In this document: positions 11,408 to 23,660 of the stretch, one piece after another
Position numbering within the stretch: the stretch's first letter is position 1
Layout: every line of letters starts with the position of its first letter
Origin: Porphyra umbilicalis
Lineage: Eukaryota > Rhodophyta > Bangiophyceae > Bangiales > Bangiaceae
Reading direction: 5' to 3'
Length of the DNA stretch: 64,000 nucleotides
Assembly (NCBI GenBank): GCA_002049455.2
Contig: KV918951.1
Span: forward strand, 84,447 to 148,446
Position numbers and translations under genes: made by a program
The notes under the pieces: model-generated
Databases searched by the model: none
Told to the model about the DNA's origin: nothing
Seen by the model: only the letters and a program-made list of their open reading frames with translations

Positions 11408-12350
11408 GGCCGGGGGCCTTTTCTTGGTGCTCTGCGAAGAATGGTGGCCAACAGCCTTGATTCAGACACCGAAGCACTTGGAAAAGCGGTGGAAAGACTG
11501 GGGTATTTTCTCAAGTCGTTGAATGTCTTGCTAAATCGATTCTTGGAATGGCTTTATTTGAACAAGTTCTTTCCGCCTTCCAGACACGCTCGTCGGACAG
11601 AGCACGTCCCTGAGATCTCGTTCGGACCCGCGTCCGAGGCGCTTTCTCCGCCGCAGAATCTGGGAAACGCGGTTCTGGACGTGGCGTGCACGTGTCCACG
11701 TGCCACGGGCCCGGAGAGCGCGGCCCCTTGCCACATGCGCGTAGAGCGTCCTGAGGCAGGGCAGGCTGCACAGCGTGAGCCAACGAGGGGGTGCCTCAGC
11801 AAGCGGTCCGACGACGTTTTGATATAGACGCCCAGGCAGCCGCACGCGCGCCGTCGCTGCTCCGCAGCCCAGAGCACCGGCCGACCGTCGTTGGCACGCC
11901 CATGGACGGATAGGGTAGCGCTCTCCCACTTCGCCCTGCTTGCTCCGTGCGCGCGGTTCTTCTCTCCCCCAACCCCTCCCTCCTCCCCACCACCATCTTC
12001 TCTGCCGCCTGCCCATTTTTTTCTCGGCTGCTTCATCACCCCCGGGACGTTCTCGTTGCACTGCGGTCGGACGATGATCAACCGTCGGAAGCGTACGCGC
12101 GCCGAGGCGCGGGCTGATGGTATCTTATTCATTGCTACGCTTTTAATCCTCGTCATGAGGTTCCCAACAATCGCCGCCCTCCCAACATGACCCTGCCACG
12201 TTTCATCATCTTTGCTTGTGCAAGGTCCCATCGTGGTCGTGCCATCTTGTTCACCAGTTGGACTTCGACGACTGTTCCTTTTCATGATATCTGACTGTCG
12301 TGGGTTACTGTATTACTTTAGCTCCTGTTCCTCTGTTTTCCTGGCAACCG
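11408..12350. other. No firm gene; possible remnant of Tnp2 element tail
   Basis: After the Tnp2 stop the same frame continues open from 11,441 to 11,827 with a short hydrophobic/basic stretch (LNVLLNRFLEWLYLNKFF). This may be read-through of an older, longer transposase, but I recognise no domain. The rest is low-information DNA, with a C-rich block at about 11,960-12,010. Confidence 0.35.
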
Positions 12351-12470
12351 TTTGGCTTGTCGATTGTCTTTTATTACAGATGACCTAGCTGCGGCGGCGT
12401 CGGCAGCCGCAACTCTGTCGGCCACGTTTGGGGTCGTCGGCGGTGCCGCTCCGCCGCCCACCGCCCGCCT

Positions 12471-13166
12471 ATGCGGCTACTCACAAGATTTGACCGTGAC
12501 CGCGGCGTGGTGTTACCTCCGGCGCCTTCTCCGTCCTTCGCACCCCCCCCTCCGCCCCGTCGGTCTACTCGTGGGACCCCACCGCCGCCGTCAGCTACCC
12601 CACGGAGTCCATCTCGCGACCGCTCAATGGCTGCTCCCTCGGTGCCGCCCAGCCAGTCAGCGTCTCTACCACCGCGGCAACCGCCTAGGGTGGGCGCCAC
12701 GCAAGCTACCCCAACATCGCCTACTACGCGTAATGTCGGCAGCGCCGCCGGTGGCTCGGCCAGTCAGCTGTCGCCGTCGTCGGTTTCGCTTCCAATGTCT
12801 ACTACGCGTAATGTCGGTAGCTGCGCCGGCGGATCGGCCAATCGGCTGTCGCCGTCGCCGGTTTTATTTCTGACGCCTTCCAACTCCCCAAGGAGGCGTC
12901 GGCGGATTCGCTCTAACGGGCGGATGAGTTTCAAGCTGGATCCCGACCCACATGCAGGTCGGCGGACAGTGGCGATCTTAGTGGCGCGATCGATCAACCG
13001 AATGAAGGTCGTCGGTGCGTCGCCGCTCGGCACAGCGCCAACGGACGCCAACCGCTTGCGGACCCTGGCGCGCCGGGCCGCCGACGACTTCGCCCACGGC
13101 GAGGGCGAGCACCACACGTTTTGCTCCCAGACTCGAGCGGCTATGGAGAAGACGATTTCCTACTGA
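12471..13166 (+). other. Pro/Ser/Arg-rich open frame with internal 78-bp duplication
   Basis: A 231-codon frame of low-complexity Pro/Ser/Arg sequence. It contains a duplicated 26-residue block beginning TTRNVGS at 12,723 and again at 12,801, with the DNA unit repeated at a 78-bp step in the same phase. The C-terminal part (from about 12,900) is less repetitive and basic. I recognise no domain, and the composition alone could keep the frame open. It could be a transposon accessory protein or non-coding. Confidence 0.25.
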
Positions 13167-13985
13167 AAGGACAACGAAATCCGCCTCGCCGTCTGAGAGC
13201 GGTCCTGGGGGGCGTGCGCCCTCCTTTCGAGGGCTACAACCAACGCGATGGACTATGCCAGCAAGGTGGCTGGGAGAGTCAGCCCTGTCGAGTCACCACC
13301 AGCGGCGTCTACGTCCGTGACGGTGCCGCTGTCGGGCACTCGAGGACCGAAACCGCCCGCTTCTCCGGACGGGTCGAGGGGCATCGCAGGCGATGCCGCG
13401 GCGCAACCGCGGACCGCCGCGGACGTTTTTGCATCCATTTCTTAGTCACAGTTTCTGTCATGTAATCCATACACGAACCATTCATACATCAAAATCTTTA
13501 CGACAGAATTTCCATCTCCTAATGGTTCAGAGTTAAGTAACTGTCGTCGAGGCTATATAGCTACGTGCAAAAAAAAACAAAGCAGACGATTACATTTTTT
13601 TGTTGCCTTCAGGCTATCAGGAACGACTCCATATTATCAAAATGCTCATTATCGCCACCGCAATGCTTTCTTTTTCATTGTATGAGATTCCTGTGCGCAT
13701 TCTTGTTTATTTCATCACTGCTTGAAAGTGTCGTGAAGACCACTAGTTGCCAAGCAGGAAGCCACGTGGCTGCCTGTGAGCGAATCGAAGTCCAGAGTAT
13801 CCCGGGTTTCCATGGCTCTGCTGGAGGTCTGTGGAGCACCTGGATTGCATGCGTATCCCGGAAAAGCCGTTGTTTTTAGTGTGCCTGGTGACCGTGTGGG
13901 AGCGGTTTCTGTTCCTCCAACGCGGGATGTTGGGACACTTGACCCGGGATCTTGAGACGCAAAACCTGGGATTCTGAGACGGGTT
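13167..13985. other. No supported gene
   Basis: A short Pro/Ala open frame near 13,248-13,445 has no motif. The remainder is AT-richer DNA leading into the G-rich minisatellite. Confidence 0.4.
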
Positions 13986-14480
13986 TTTCTTGTCTGGTGG
14001 GATGTGGTGGGGTGGCGGGTGTGTGGTGGCGCGGGGTGCGGTGGGCCTGGGGTGGGGTGGCGCGGGGTGGGGTGGCGCGGGGTGGGGTGGCGCGGGGTGG
14101 GGTGGCGCGGGGTGGGGTGGCGCGGGGTGGGGTTGCACGGGTGCGGTTGCGCGGGTGGGGTGGCGCGGAGTAGGATGTCGCGGGTGGGTTGGCGCGGGGT
14201 TCGATGGCGAGAGTGGGGAGGCGCGGGGCGGGGTTAGGTGGCGCCGGAGCGGCTGAGACGCGCGCGTGGCGTCGGTGGGGTTGATTTTCGTGAGGTGCGG
14301 CGAGTGAGCTGGGGTGTGGTGGGGTGGCGCGGGTGTGGTGGCGCGGGTTGGGATGGCGTGGCGCGGGTGGCGTTGGGCGCGGGTGGCGTAGGGTGACGCG
14401 GGTGGCACGAGTGGGGTGTGGTGTGGTTGGGTAGGGCTCGTGGGGTGGGGTGAAGTAGGGTAAGGTGAGAGCGGTAGATG
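13986..14480. repeat. G-rich minisatellite with a 15-bp core
   Basis: The core GGTGGCGCGGGGTGG repeats almost perfectly about five to six times between roughly 14,050 and 14,135. Degenerate units (GGTTGCACGGGTGCGG, GGTGGCGTAGGG and others) extend it on both sides. It keeps several frames open on both strands, so the open frames across it are artefacts. No unique spacers alternate with the units, so it is not a CRISPR array. Confidence 0.8.
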
Positions 14481-16676
14481 AAATGGAACGCGAAGCGTGG
14501 AGGATGGCGCGCTTGCGGTACTGTCGAACCGAATTGAAGAATAACAGGCGAGGAGTCGATCACGTCGTGTGATACGGACATGTATGACATCTTCTGGACA
14601 GGGCCCCGACACCGTATTCTGTGGAACCCTACAGGCGCATACAAGCTGACGGGCACTCTTGTCGTACAGAGCTTTGCGATAATGGAGCTTCGTGCATGAA
14701 GAACACCCTTTCCTCCGCGTTTCTGACGGCTTAGCGACCGAGTTGCTCGTCGTCGACGGGTATCTGGAGGTGCGAAGATGTACACGTCACGTAAGAACGG
14801 GTACACATATGACATCTTCTGCCTAGGGCTTCGTGCAGTGCTTCTTGAGCGCTCGACAGACGCTGGCCGGCCGACGGGCACCAGATTAGCCATGCTGTCT
14901 TTGTGCCTGACGGATGATCTTTAGCCAGCTCCATTGATATAGTTTTTCATGATTCGCATGCTGCTTTTCGGTAGCGACAGCTCATACCAGTTGGTGCGAA
15001 GAACAGCTCTGTTTCCAATTGTAAGATAGCTGTTTGACACTTATTGAAAGGGCCCTTTCACTCTGGTTGCTTGGATGCGACCATGCGTGGAAGAAGAGGT
15101 GCTAGCCTGCCCACGGGCACGACGCGCTAGCCGGCCCACGGGCACTAGTTTCAAATAACACTGCATGCTCAGAGCTTTTGGATGGCTCGGTGGTAGGTAA
15201 GGGCGATCGCAGTAGTTAATTAATTTTGGGCTCAGAGCTGCTGTGAATTGCTGCGATGTGTTGTGTGCGCTCAGTGTGCTCTTTCTGGGCGCATTTTGGG
15301 AGCTCCGTGGGCGCGTAGAGTACCCTCAAGCGCCAAACGCCTACGTGATCCTGGACGTGCTGCTGGACGCTCTAAATATTCATTGTCGTACTTTTTTGAC
15401 CACAGTGTCGATCGTGTGACGGACGACTCTGTCTGCAGTCTCTGTGGGCGTAGAGGCCTTGTCTACAGCTGTCTCAGCAACACGGCGGGAAGGCTCGTCG
15501 AGAGGTGACCATCACAGCAGCGTTGGCCCTCGTCTTAGCGCCAAAGCAGCAGCATCCTTGTCATCCACCTCCCACGACGGCAAGAGATTTTTGACAAGGA
15601 TTTCTAATTGGCCACAGCTTCGTACGTGTGTCGGTCGGCGTGATTGCGTAATGCGCACATTCATTTCATGTCTTCATGGCCCGGCGGTCTCGTCATGTAC
15701 TTCACAACCTGCGACCTATTCAGATGTTCTCTTGTTTGTCCTTCGGAGCGCCGCTGTGGGCGGCACGCAGACATGTTGGGACTTGTGGTTGACCGGCGAC
15801 TGTACTTCTTTCACAGGCATGGATTACTTCGCAGATGGTCGCTCGTTACTTAACAGCACACTCAAGGTTGTAAGAACAACAGGGGTCTATCAGTTCATTT
15901 ATGGGTGCTACAAAGGGCGCTTGAGGGGCGCACTGGGCGTTCAAAAGGCGCTGGGCGGCGCAATAGGCACCAGCGCTCCTAAACTTGGGGCTCACTTAAC
16001 AAGCCTATTGCTTTGAGCGTTTCTCAAATCTAATCATTCTTTGACTGCGCGCATCACAAGAAGTACTCGCTGCGTACACTAATGCGTGAAAAGGAAATAC
16101 GAGCGGGGCACCGGACCGGAGCCACCGTTTACGCGAGATGTCCGCGCGCCTTTAAGTGCGCTGCGGTGCAGTGCGCGATGCGGCCTGCCTGGCTGTCCGA
16201 TGCATCGTCCATCCGGTGAGGCCGCATCGCGGCCTCCCGTCCAGAAACGTTTCCGGTGTATACCGCGTTATCTGCCTCGGAATCCCGGGTAGCCCGGACT
16301 TCCTTTGAAAATGTGCCCCCTGGGAGAAAATTGTTCGGAATTCCGGGTCACGAGAAATCAGGTCACTCGAATCAGCTTGGGATTTCGGCCACCCCCCTGC
16401 CCCCCAGCGGTGCTTCGGCTGACGCGCTTCTCCCTCTGAATGCAGGTGGTGGCTTTGATCGGGGCGGGATCGTCTGCCGTGACAGCGCGAAGAAAGCATT
16501 GCTACCAGCTGTACCCGTTCACAACTGGCTTGATGACATGATCCCCCAAGCGTAGTTCAGGCTGCTCCTCTGGGTCTGAGATTTACACAGGCCAGATAAA
16601 AGCCAGGCTGCCACGTTCTAAAGAGCCTCTGGTCGAGAGCGATTTGGACGCGTCCCAAATTTTCAGGACGCGTTCC
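14481..16676. other. No firm gene; short duplicated blocks
   Basis: TATGACATCTTCTG occurs at about 14,584 and 14,809, each in a diverged block of roughly 50 bp. GCTAGC/GGCCCACGGGCAC-like motifs recur at about 14,870, 15,103 and 15,129. A 190-codon open frame at 15,444-16,016 (+) has no recognisable motif. I do not call a gene here. Confidence 0.4.
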
Positions 16677-16985
16677 AATTTTCTAGGCGTTCACAGCCTC
16701 TGTGATACGTAGTTCATAACCCAGGATGATCCGCGGACGGCATGTCGTGATCCACGGTGGATCCCATCTTGCTCGCGCTTTTCTGCGCCTGTCGCTTGCA
16801 AGGCGCCTTCACAGGTGGCTTCGCAGTCGCTGTGTAGTTGCTGTCTTACTGTGGTAGGGCTCAACATGGTGGATGACGATGACGACCGGACGCATGTGTA
16901 TTCGATGTGTGCCCGTTGAAGATACCAATTGAGGGGGGAGCGGGGAGGCAAGGAGCCGGGATGAGACACACACTGGCACGCTGCA
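16677..16985. repeat. Dispersed repeat, related to 42,002-42,310
   Basis: Two blocks match in order and spacing. One is around GCGTTCACAGCCTCTGTG here and GCCTTCACGGCCCCTGTG near 42,027. The other is around TCTTACTGTGG followed by an AACATGGTGGATGACGAT-type sequence here, and ATATGGCGGACGACGTTGG near 42,200. Both copies lack coding motifs. This is probably a non-autonomous element or shared sub-terminal DNA of a larger element. Confidence 0.6.
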
Positions 16986-17225
16986 GATATGACGGGATAA
17001 AAAGGCTCACCTCCTCTTCCCTACCCACCCTCTATTCGCGGCCCAGCTCCACTGGTCATCCCGTAACGTTCCCTTGTATGGTTCTCCTTCTCGTGACGAA
17101 CATAGGCCAACGATACCAGACATCGCGCAGGCGTTTCGCGGCAGGATATGGGCGTACTAATGCATTGACTGTCATCGCCTTATCCTGGAGCCGACTGCTG
17201 GACAGGAGTGGGCAAAGTGGGGATT

Positions 17226-17690
17226 AATCTTTGACAACAACCCGGCGTTCTTCTCAGCGAGACCTATCAGATGCGCCAAAGAACAGTCGGAACGCAACTA
17301 TATAGCCGGAGTTACATCCGATTGCCATCCGATGAATGGAAGCGTTCAGCTACAAGCGCACATTGGATCGGTACGGATGCTTCAGGTCACGCACCCAGAA
17401 GCTCCCCTCATGTCTTGAAGGGTAGCGCGGGGCCCCTGAGCCCGTTTTTGTATTGAAAGAACGAATCTGAGCACCTTTGGCACTCTGGTGGCCACGTGCA
17501 TTTGTGTGCCGCTCTTGCACAAAAACGCTGACCGGCTGCTCTTGGGATAAGTCGGCAAACCTTTGACAACCTCCCTGCGTTCTTCTCAACGAGACCTATC
17601 AGATGCGCCAAAGAAAAGCCGAAATGCGTTTATAGAGCCGGAGTTATGTCGCATCGCCAGTCGACAGAAGCGCAGCGTCGCAGCTGTTGC
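17226..17690. repeat. Direct repeat pair of about 135 bp
   Basis: Unit 1 (about 17,228-17,360) and unit 2 (about 17,554-17,690) share TTTGACAAC, then CGTTCTTCTC, GAGACCTATCAGATGCGCCA and AGCCGGAGTTA in the same order. They lie about 326 bp apart. No coding content is recognised. Confidence 0.7.
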
Positions 17691-18879
17691 TCCGCCCATT
17701 TCCCTTTTGCGTGCGCAAGATGCCGTTAGGGAACACTTGCGTGTTCCGTGAGTGACTCAATTCCAGCCCGTTCTTGCATCACACAATGAAGACCACCACG
17801 TCTGCACTGGCGCCTGATCGCCAACATGAGCAGTGGAGGCTGGACACGGTGAATGTCGGCATGAAGCAAGTGTGCCTGTTTTGAAGGATAACCGTGATTG
17901 CTGACAACGGCGAGGGCGACCAATGGTCTGTCGCATTTGAAGCAGTGACCAACCGTGAACAGAAGAGCAGGTACCCTGGCTCTTAACTGGGCGTGCCCCC
18001 AACACGGTGTCGCGCCGGCCCACGCACGAGAACGCTCCAAAGAAGAGGTCGAAAGCTCCAGCAAAATTACAGAAGCGTACTTCACTTGATAGTTAGGGAG
18101 TTGAATACCATACTCCAAGGATCTGTCTTTTCTGACGCAAGGCTGTCCACGGCGACGGGTCTCGCGACCATCGTTGCCACATCCACCATCCCAGCTGCCA
18201 CTCCCGCGCTCGTGGCTTCTCGATGGCTGCCGCCGGTGGTGGTGGTTTCGTGAAGATCCTGAGCTCTACCCTTGCCTTGCAGGACCTGGCTGTGTGATAA
18301 TACACCCTGTCTGCGCGTGACTGCTTTGGCCTTCTGTACACGTGCACATCTCTCTCTCCACTCCTGTCTTAAAGCTTCTCGACGTAAAATACCCTACGGC
18401 AAACACCGTGACGGATGATGCTGCCCGGGACGTCGCCTGCGCAAGCCTGGGATGGTCCAGTCCATTGCTCGCCCCTCGGCTGGGGCACGGTCTACCGGGG
18501 GCGGCTTGTGCTACCGCTGGGACGGCCAGAGCTATCGTGGCGTCCCCGCGGGTGGCGCGTGCACCCGCTCGGCCTGTGAGTGGCGCCCGAAAGGAGCCCA
18601 CGTTGATGCGCCTGGCCACTAAGCTGCAGATTATTGCATGGAACAACGGCGGCAAGTTGTTGCGGTGGATCACGCAGCAGATGAGGGGGGTGGTACTGCG
18701 AGACCGCCGTCAAGAGTGCGTCCAGGCGGCGGGCGGTCGTATTGGCGCAGCTGGCCCAGGGAGCGTCGGTGCACGCACTTACATCCAGAAGACCCTCTAT
18801 CTCGAAATGGACGCCTGCTTAATTTCCTGGGACCGCGCGGTACGGTCTCGCAGCACGCCTAATCGAGGCGGCTCCTTTA
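17691..18879. other. No supported gene
   Basis: An open frame at 18,342-18,917 runs into the 5' end of transposon copy B without any motif. Nothing else was recognised on either strand. Confidence 0.4.
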
Positions 18880-21800
18880 AGTATGAAAGTGACGGTAGAA
18901 ATACACGAATTGGATGAAACCGTCCCGATGCCTGCAGTAGTCTCAGTGGCTGTCGTGGACGCTGGCGGTGGGAATATCAATGGGACGGCCTGTCCTCATC
19001 GACAGCAGGTCCGTCGGTTGCAAGATGGCCTACCTCGAGGCTCATCGTCACCGTGACGCCATCATGCTGTCTACCTCCCCTCCACCCACTTCAGGGAGCC
19101 AGAAGGACACTTGCGCCCCCGACCAGTCATATAGCACGGCATGACATCCGCAGCATGTTGCTCGGCAGTGGCAGGGACCGCACCGTCCCTCTGCTACCGT
19201 GGAGGTACGCATACCAATTTCTGTGGGTACTTTTGTAGATGTTCGTCTGTCAACTTTGTACTCGGTGTGTCATAGCGTTCTCCGCTCAAAGCTGCCTCGG
19301 TCTGTGCCAAAAGTACCCATCCGACCGCTATTGGTTATGTCACTAGAAAAAATCAAACCTAACCATCGACTTTGCTTCTCCGATCCCACGGTCTGCCCAC
19401 GTCTGCCCAGCTCCAAGCATCTTTTTCCCATCAAGTGTTGGCCTTCTTTTTCTCCCTAGTTCACTTACATTTCCTTACCCACACAGATGAGGCGTTCGCG
19501 CGGCAAGCTAAGGCAAGCAAGACCGTATACGGAAAGAATCCGGCAACGATTGTCAGGGTGGCGGCGGCCCTGCCGTTTCGACGGAACAAGGGCGGGTCGC
19601 CCACGAATGCTGACGTAATTCTGTATCACGATTGCGCCCCGTGCAACGCTGCTGCAGTCCGTCGTCAGCAGGCTGTAGCGCCGGAACGGCTGTCGACACT
19701 GGCGGGCAGGACGGATAACGATTTCGACCCCCCCCACCCGTGTCTCTGACCACCCACTGACCCGACAGCTGACCGTTCCCGCTCGGTTCGTGCAGCTGTT
19801 GCCGGAACACCGTCAGTAGGGGCTGTCGTGGTGGCGGGTGCGACAGCTGAGACCCAACTGGTCGCGCCGGCATTCGTGCTTCGTGTGAACGCGGCCCTTC
19901 GCCCCCCCCCCTCCAAGACTCACTCCCAGCCTCCCAGGTGGGCGAAGCAGCGAAGTTGGGCGGCTCGGTTGTGCAGTCACGGAGGCTCAAGACGCGCACA
20001 GCGGGTGTCGCAGCGATGGGCCAAGATTCTACCAGTGACACCGCGCAGTCCAGCGGTCCGCGCTGTGACACGCCCTCGCCGCTTGCGCGCACAGGCACCG
20101 CTGTGAAAGTGCTCTTCCCTCTTGTGCCTCACTGCACCACTCTCGAACCCACCTTGACGTGGGAAATCTTTGAAGCGAGCGGCACGGCTGTTCCTCCGCC
20201 CTCTCCACATATGATATTGGACGGTACAGCGACTGCGGCTGCGCCCAGCGCGTCACAGCTCACTCCTTGAGTGACCGTCAACCAGGTTTTGGAGTTTCTA
20301 GGCGCGGCTTGAATGCTCGAAGAAACTGCAGCTTTGGACCTAAACCATGAAGCCGCGGCCATCTTGGCGCGGACGGTTCCAAGTGCTTATCTGCATCTCA
20401 CGCGAACGGGCGCATCAGTGTTTACACTCAGAAACCGTCCGTGTTAAAACCTGATGTTGGTCAAAGCCGGCGCAACCGGCGCTTGACCGTGGCTGTTCGT
20501 GATATTTTAAGTGCCGCTGGGAGCCGTGCCTGCAGATTCCGACTACGCCGGACCGCCACACAGCAGATCGAGCTCTTGGAATCCATTGGAATCAGCTACG
20601 CAAAGTTCAACCGGATTCGGGTGTTCTTTGGGGGGGCTTCGAGCCCGCTGGCAAGCCCGCAAAGTCTACAGCAGGCACGATCTGCCGTTCTGAAAATGCT
20701 AACCAATGACGTCGCCTTCTTGGACAGTGGGGCCCACCTGAGCCACCTCTGTTGCGCGGTGTAAGGGCGATTGTCTGATCTGTGGTACGCCCTGCTGTTT
20801 GTAGAGTACCCGTGGTTAGACTCAGTGGGCGAGGCTATCCCACAAACTCGCTATTACGAGGTCTTTAGCACTGGGAGGCCTCAATAAGAGATATCTTCCC
20901 TTCGCCTGACATCAGAGATGTCCATATCTCTGTTGGATTGAAAAAAGGGAGGGGACCTGTCATCTGTGAATGTTGGGATGGGGTTAATGTACCAAAAGGA
21001 CCCAAACAGACTGGGAAATACTGTCCTGATGACAGTCTGCCCTGAGTCCAAGGACAAATTCTCTGAGTTTGCAGCCATACTGTTTCCACATGAGGAACAG
21101 TTCCATCAAATTGCCCTCACTGGCATTGTTATGGGGTCTCAGCGGCGGGCAGTGCGTGTCTTAGTTTACAGCGACTACCCATGCGTATGCAACATTACAG
21201 GCCATGAAGTGCCCAGCGCGTCGCTGCCATGACGTATGTGCCTGGGAACCAAGAGCCAGAGCGACGCGCAGTGGTTGTTGGACGCGCTGTTTAGGACTGT
21301 GCAGGACTTGAGTAGTTTTACACTCCGAGAACCGTGTCCCACCTAAGGGAAATGCGGGCTGCCTGCGAGTCGGGAGAGACGCCAGATGGACTCGGGCTTG
21401 CAACTTATTTGTCCATCGAGGGTCCGCCGGTCATCATCAAGCCACCCACCCCAGTTTTGCCACTTTCTCTTCATTCGGTGATTGGGCTTACGCTGCGGAT
21501 GCTGCGGATTGCTATTGAGGCTCTGACGCGAGGGCGCGGGCCATCTACGGGATGGCAGTTTGCCCACTCCCTTGCGGCTACGTTGAGCGTGAAAATTGGC
21601 GTGGAATCTGTTCCATTCCGTGAAAGCAACTTCAATGGTCAGCACTGCCACACAACTAGCGCGAGAAGCCACGCCATCGTGCGAATCCTGCGGCTTCTCA
21701 TGCTGGCCCACTAGGCGACCGCCTACGAGCACGGGTAGGCGCTGCTGCGCGGCGTTACGGCAACCCCCAACAGTGCGGCTGTTATTCCCCTCGCCGAGCA

Positions 21801-22323
21801 GCAACGGTTTAAGGCCGATGCGCGGGCATTCGTCAGTCTCATCCAGGAATCTTTCCCATCGTTGAGCATTTCGCCCGAGCGACACGTGCTCTTCTCTCAT
21901 AAGTGGGAGGCCATGGGACGTTAGGAAATCACCGGGCTCTGTGGCGAGCAGGCGATTGAGTACTGGCAAGGGTATTATGACCAGAATGCGGCTCGATTAA
22001 CGGGTGAGACGCCGCTGCTTTCCTGTCGTCAGCTGGCGCCTACGATGTTGTTGAGCGGCGTGGCTTCGGACGCTTTTCGGAGGTCCAAGGTGCCAATTCG
22101 TAAGCGGAAAGTGGGGCCTCTAAGTGCGCTCCTTCCCGGGGACCGCTGCAGGCATGTGAACAAGGCCTGGATGTGGGAGAGTCTGGCCTCTCTCGAGAAG
22201 ACGGCGAAGGACTGCGCGAAGTGGACAAATGACCAGTCTGAGGTGGCCATTGGAGTGATTGTGGCATTCTATGGAGAGTCAATTTTCACCACTGGCGTTC
22301 TGTGCACGAGTGGGCTTTTGTAG
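18880..22323 (+). mobile_element. Unclassified DNA transposon, copy B (longer 3' end)
   Basis: Collinear with copy A (3,510-6,486) and in the same orientation. Copy B keeps about 470 bp of 3' coding sequence that A has lost. An upstream coding block (around 19,487-19,740; ASKTVYGKNPATIV near 19,509) aligns with A at 4,128 onward (AASKTADGKNAAAAVG). Ends are not resolved by inverted repeats. The divergence between copies shows neither is a recent duplicate of the other. Confidence 0.75.
20441..22323 (+). pseudogene. Transposase-like protein of copy B, multiply broken
   Basis: Homologous codon by codon to the copy A frame. It is broken by stops at 20,762-20,764 and about 20,886, by a frame change between about 21,220 and 21,340, and by further stops at about 21,712 and 21,922. 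Conserved blocks include RRAVRVLVYSDYPCVCN near 21,146, PPVIIKPPTPVLPL near 21,424, and a Cys/His block (NFNGQHCHTTSARSH) near 21,630. The 3' part unique to this copy reads LCGEQAIEYWQGYYDQNAARL near 21,940 and ends at 22,323. I do not know the superfamily. Inactive as it stands. Confidence 0.6.
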
Positions 22324-23450
22324 GGTGTTGAGAAGAAGCAACAGTCACCTTCACACACATCGTTGGATTGATGGGCGCTTCTCAAAAATGCGAAGGCAAA
22401 TCGGAAACGGGTTTTTTATGGTGAAAAGGAGGCAGGCGTGTGTGTCCCGCCCGGCGGCCCTAAGCTCTTTCAAGCGCAGAGGAAATGCTGTGTCATGTAG
22501 CAAGCAGTGTTCATTGATCGGCAGCCGACACAACTGGTTGCAGCCAATAGAAAGCATTGTGGTGCGTGTCCCAAAATTGAGACATGGCGGTTTTTTTTTT
22601 CTCGGCCCACTGGCCTTCTGCAACGGTCCGATAATGTAATATTACGCACTCGGTCTCACTGTTCTTCCAGAACTGCCCCTGACAGTGTTAACAGAGGCGG
22701 CACATCCTGACGTGTCATGGGGGAAGATGTCATTCAATGCAACTTCGACAGGTGACGATCACGCGGCCCAATCAAATGCACAGATACTAGAGCAGGCATG
22801 TCCTGACAATTTGTTTACGAAGAAAAGAGCACCACCTTACCAATAAAAAACGTGAAAAAGGCCCCCAGGTAGCCCGTGGAAGGAGACCACGATTTGGGAC
22901 ACTCCTCATCGAAGCTCCGGTTAGCACATGAGCTTGGGCGTTTCAAACTTTTATCCCTAAAAGCCTGAAAAAGACTGGCTCTAAGATCGGGGCCATCTGA
23001 GAGGTCCGCAGAACAGGGCCCACTGCCGGGTATTAACGAGTTGTCAACCAAGCACGAGTCGGGAGAGGCTCTATCCATGGAGGCCAGTCGAAAACTTTCT
23101 GGTACTTTACGCCACCTGCCCTCGTGCAGTGATGTGTCAGTCCTTCAGAAAATGCGCACGTCTCATTTTTGGGACACGCACCATAAGTTGCCTGCGCACC
23201 TGATGAGTTGGCTCAAAATCCAAAAAAGCCTCTTTAAGCAGGCTTGACTACGCGTGGCGGGCGTAAACGGGTGCCGATGTCTCTGGCCATCCTTCCGTGC
23301 AAGGCGCTTCAGATTGCGACCGCTCTCGAGATTACCAACGTCACAGCATCCAGTGGCTTCTTGTAAACCTAGAATTGTCTGCTCGGGATTGTCAGCGTGG
23401 CCTTGCGCGGGTGCGGCGCTTCCGCAAATATTTCGGCGGCGGCGGCAGGC
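22324..23450. other. No supported gene
   Basis: Only short motif-less frames are present on either strand. No RNA gene or tandem array was recognised. Confidence 0.45.
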
Positions 23451-23660
23451 ATGGATAAGATTTGGCGGCAGCTTGCTGGTGTTGCCTCACATCAGATTTG
23501 CAATATAAACGAGACGGGGCCTTTTTTTGTGGTGTACCCTCCATCTCCCACGTTTCACCCGATGACCGATCGAACGCCCGGGGCTCAAAAGCCACGAAAC
23601 TCAAGATTTCGTGACCTTGACGCTGTGCTGAAATTCGACCGGGACGCACAAGTTGCAGAT
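23451..23660 (+). pseudogene. pogo/Tigger-type (DDE_1) transposase fragment
   Basis: The frame carries ICNINETGPFFVVYPPSPTF near 23,500. This resembles the first catalytic block of DDE_1 transposases (pogo/Tigger/jerky), normally Asn-x-Asp-Glu-Thr-Gly-Leu-Phe. Here the catalytic Asp is Asn (NINETG). A Gly-Ala-Gln-Lys stretch follows as in the family, then similarity fades. No helix-turn-helix and no second or third catalytic block is present nearby, so this is an inactive fragment. Family call is from this one block and is moderate. Confidence 0.5.

Noticed and set aside
13986-14480. CRISPR-like regular repeats
   Set aside because: Units are contiguous or degenerate with no unique spacers of constant length, and the genome is eukaryotic.
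15444-16016. 190-codon open frame as a gene
   Set aside because: No motif, no supporting splice sites, and repetitive GGGCGCT-type sequence at its 3' end.
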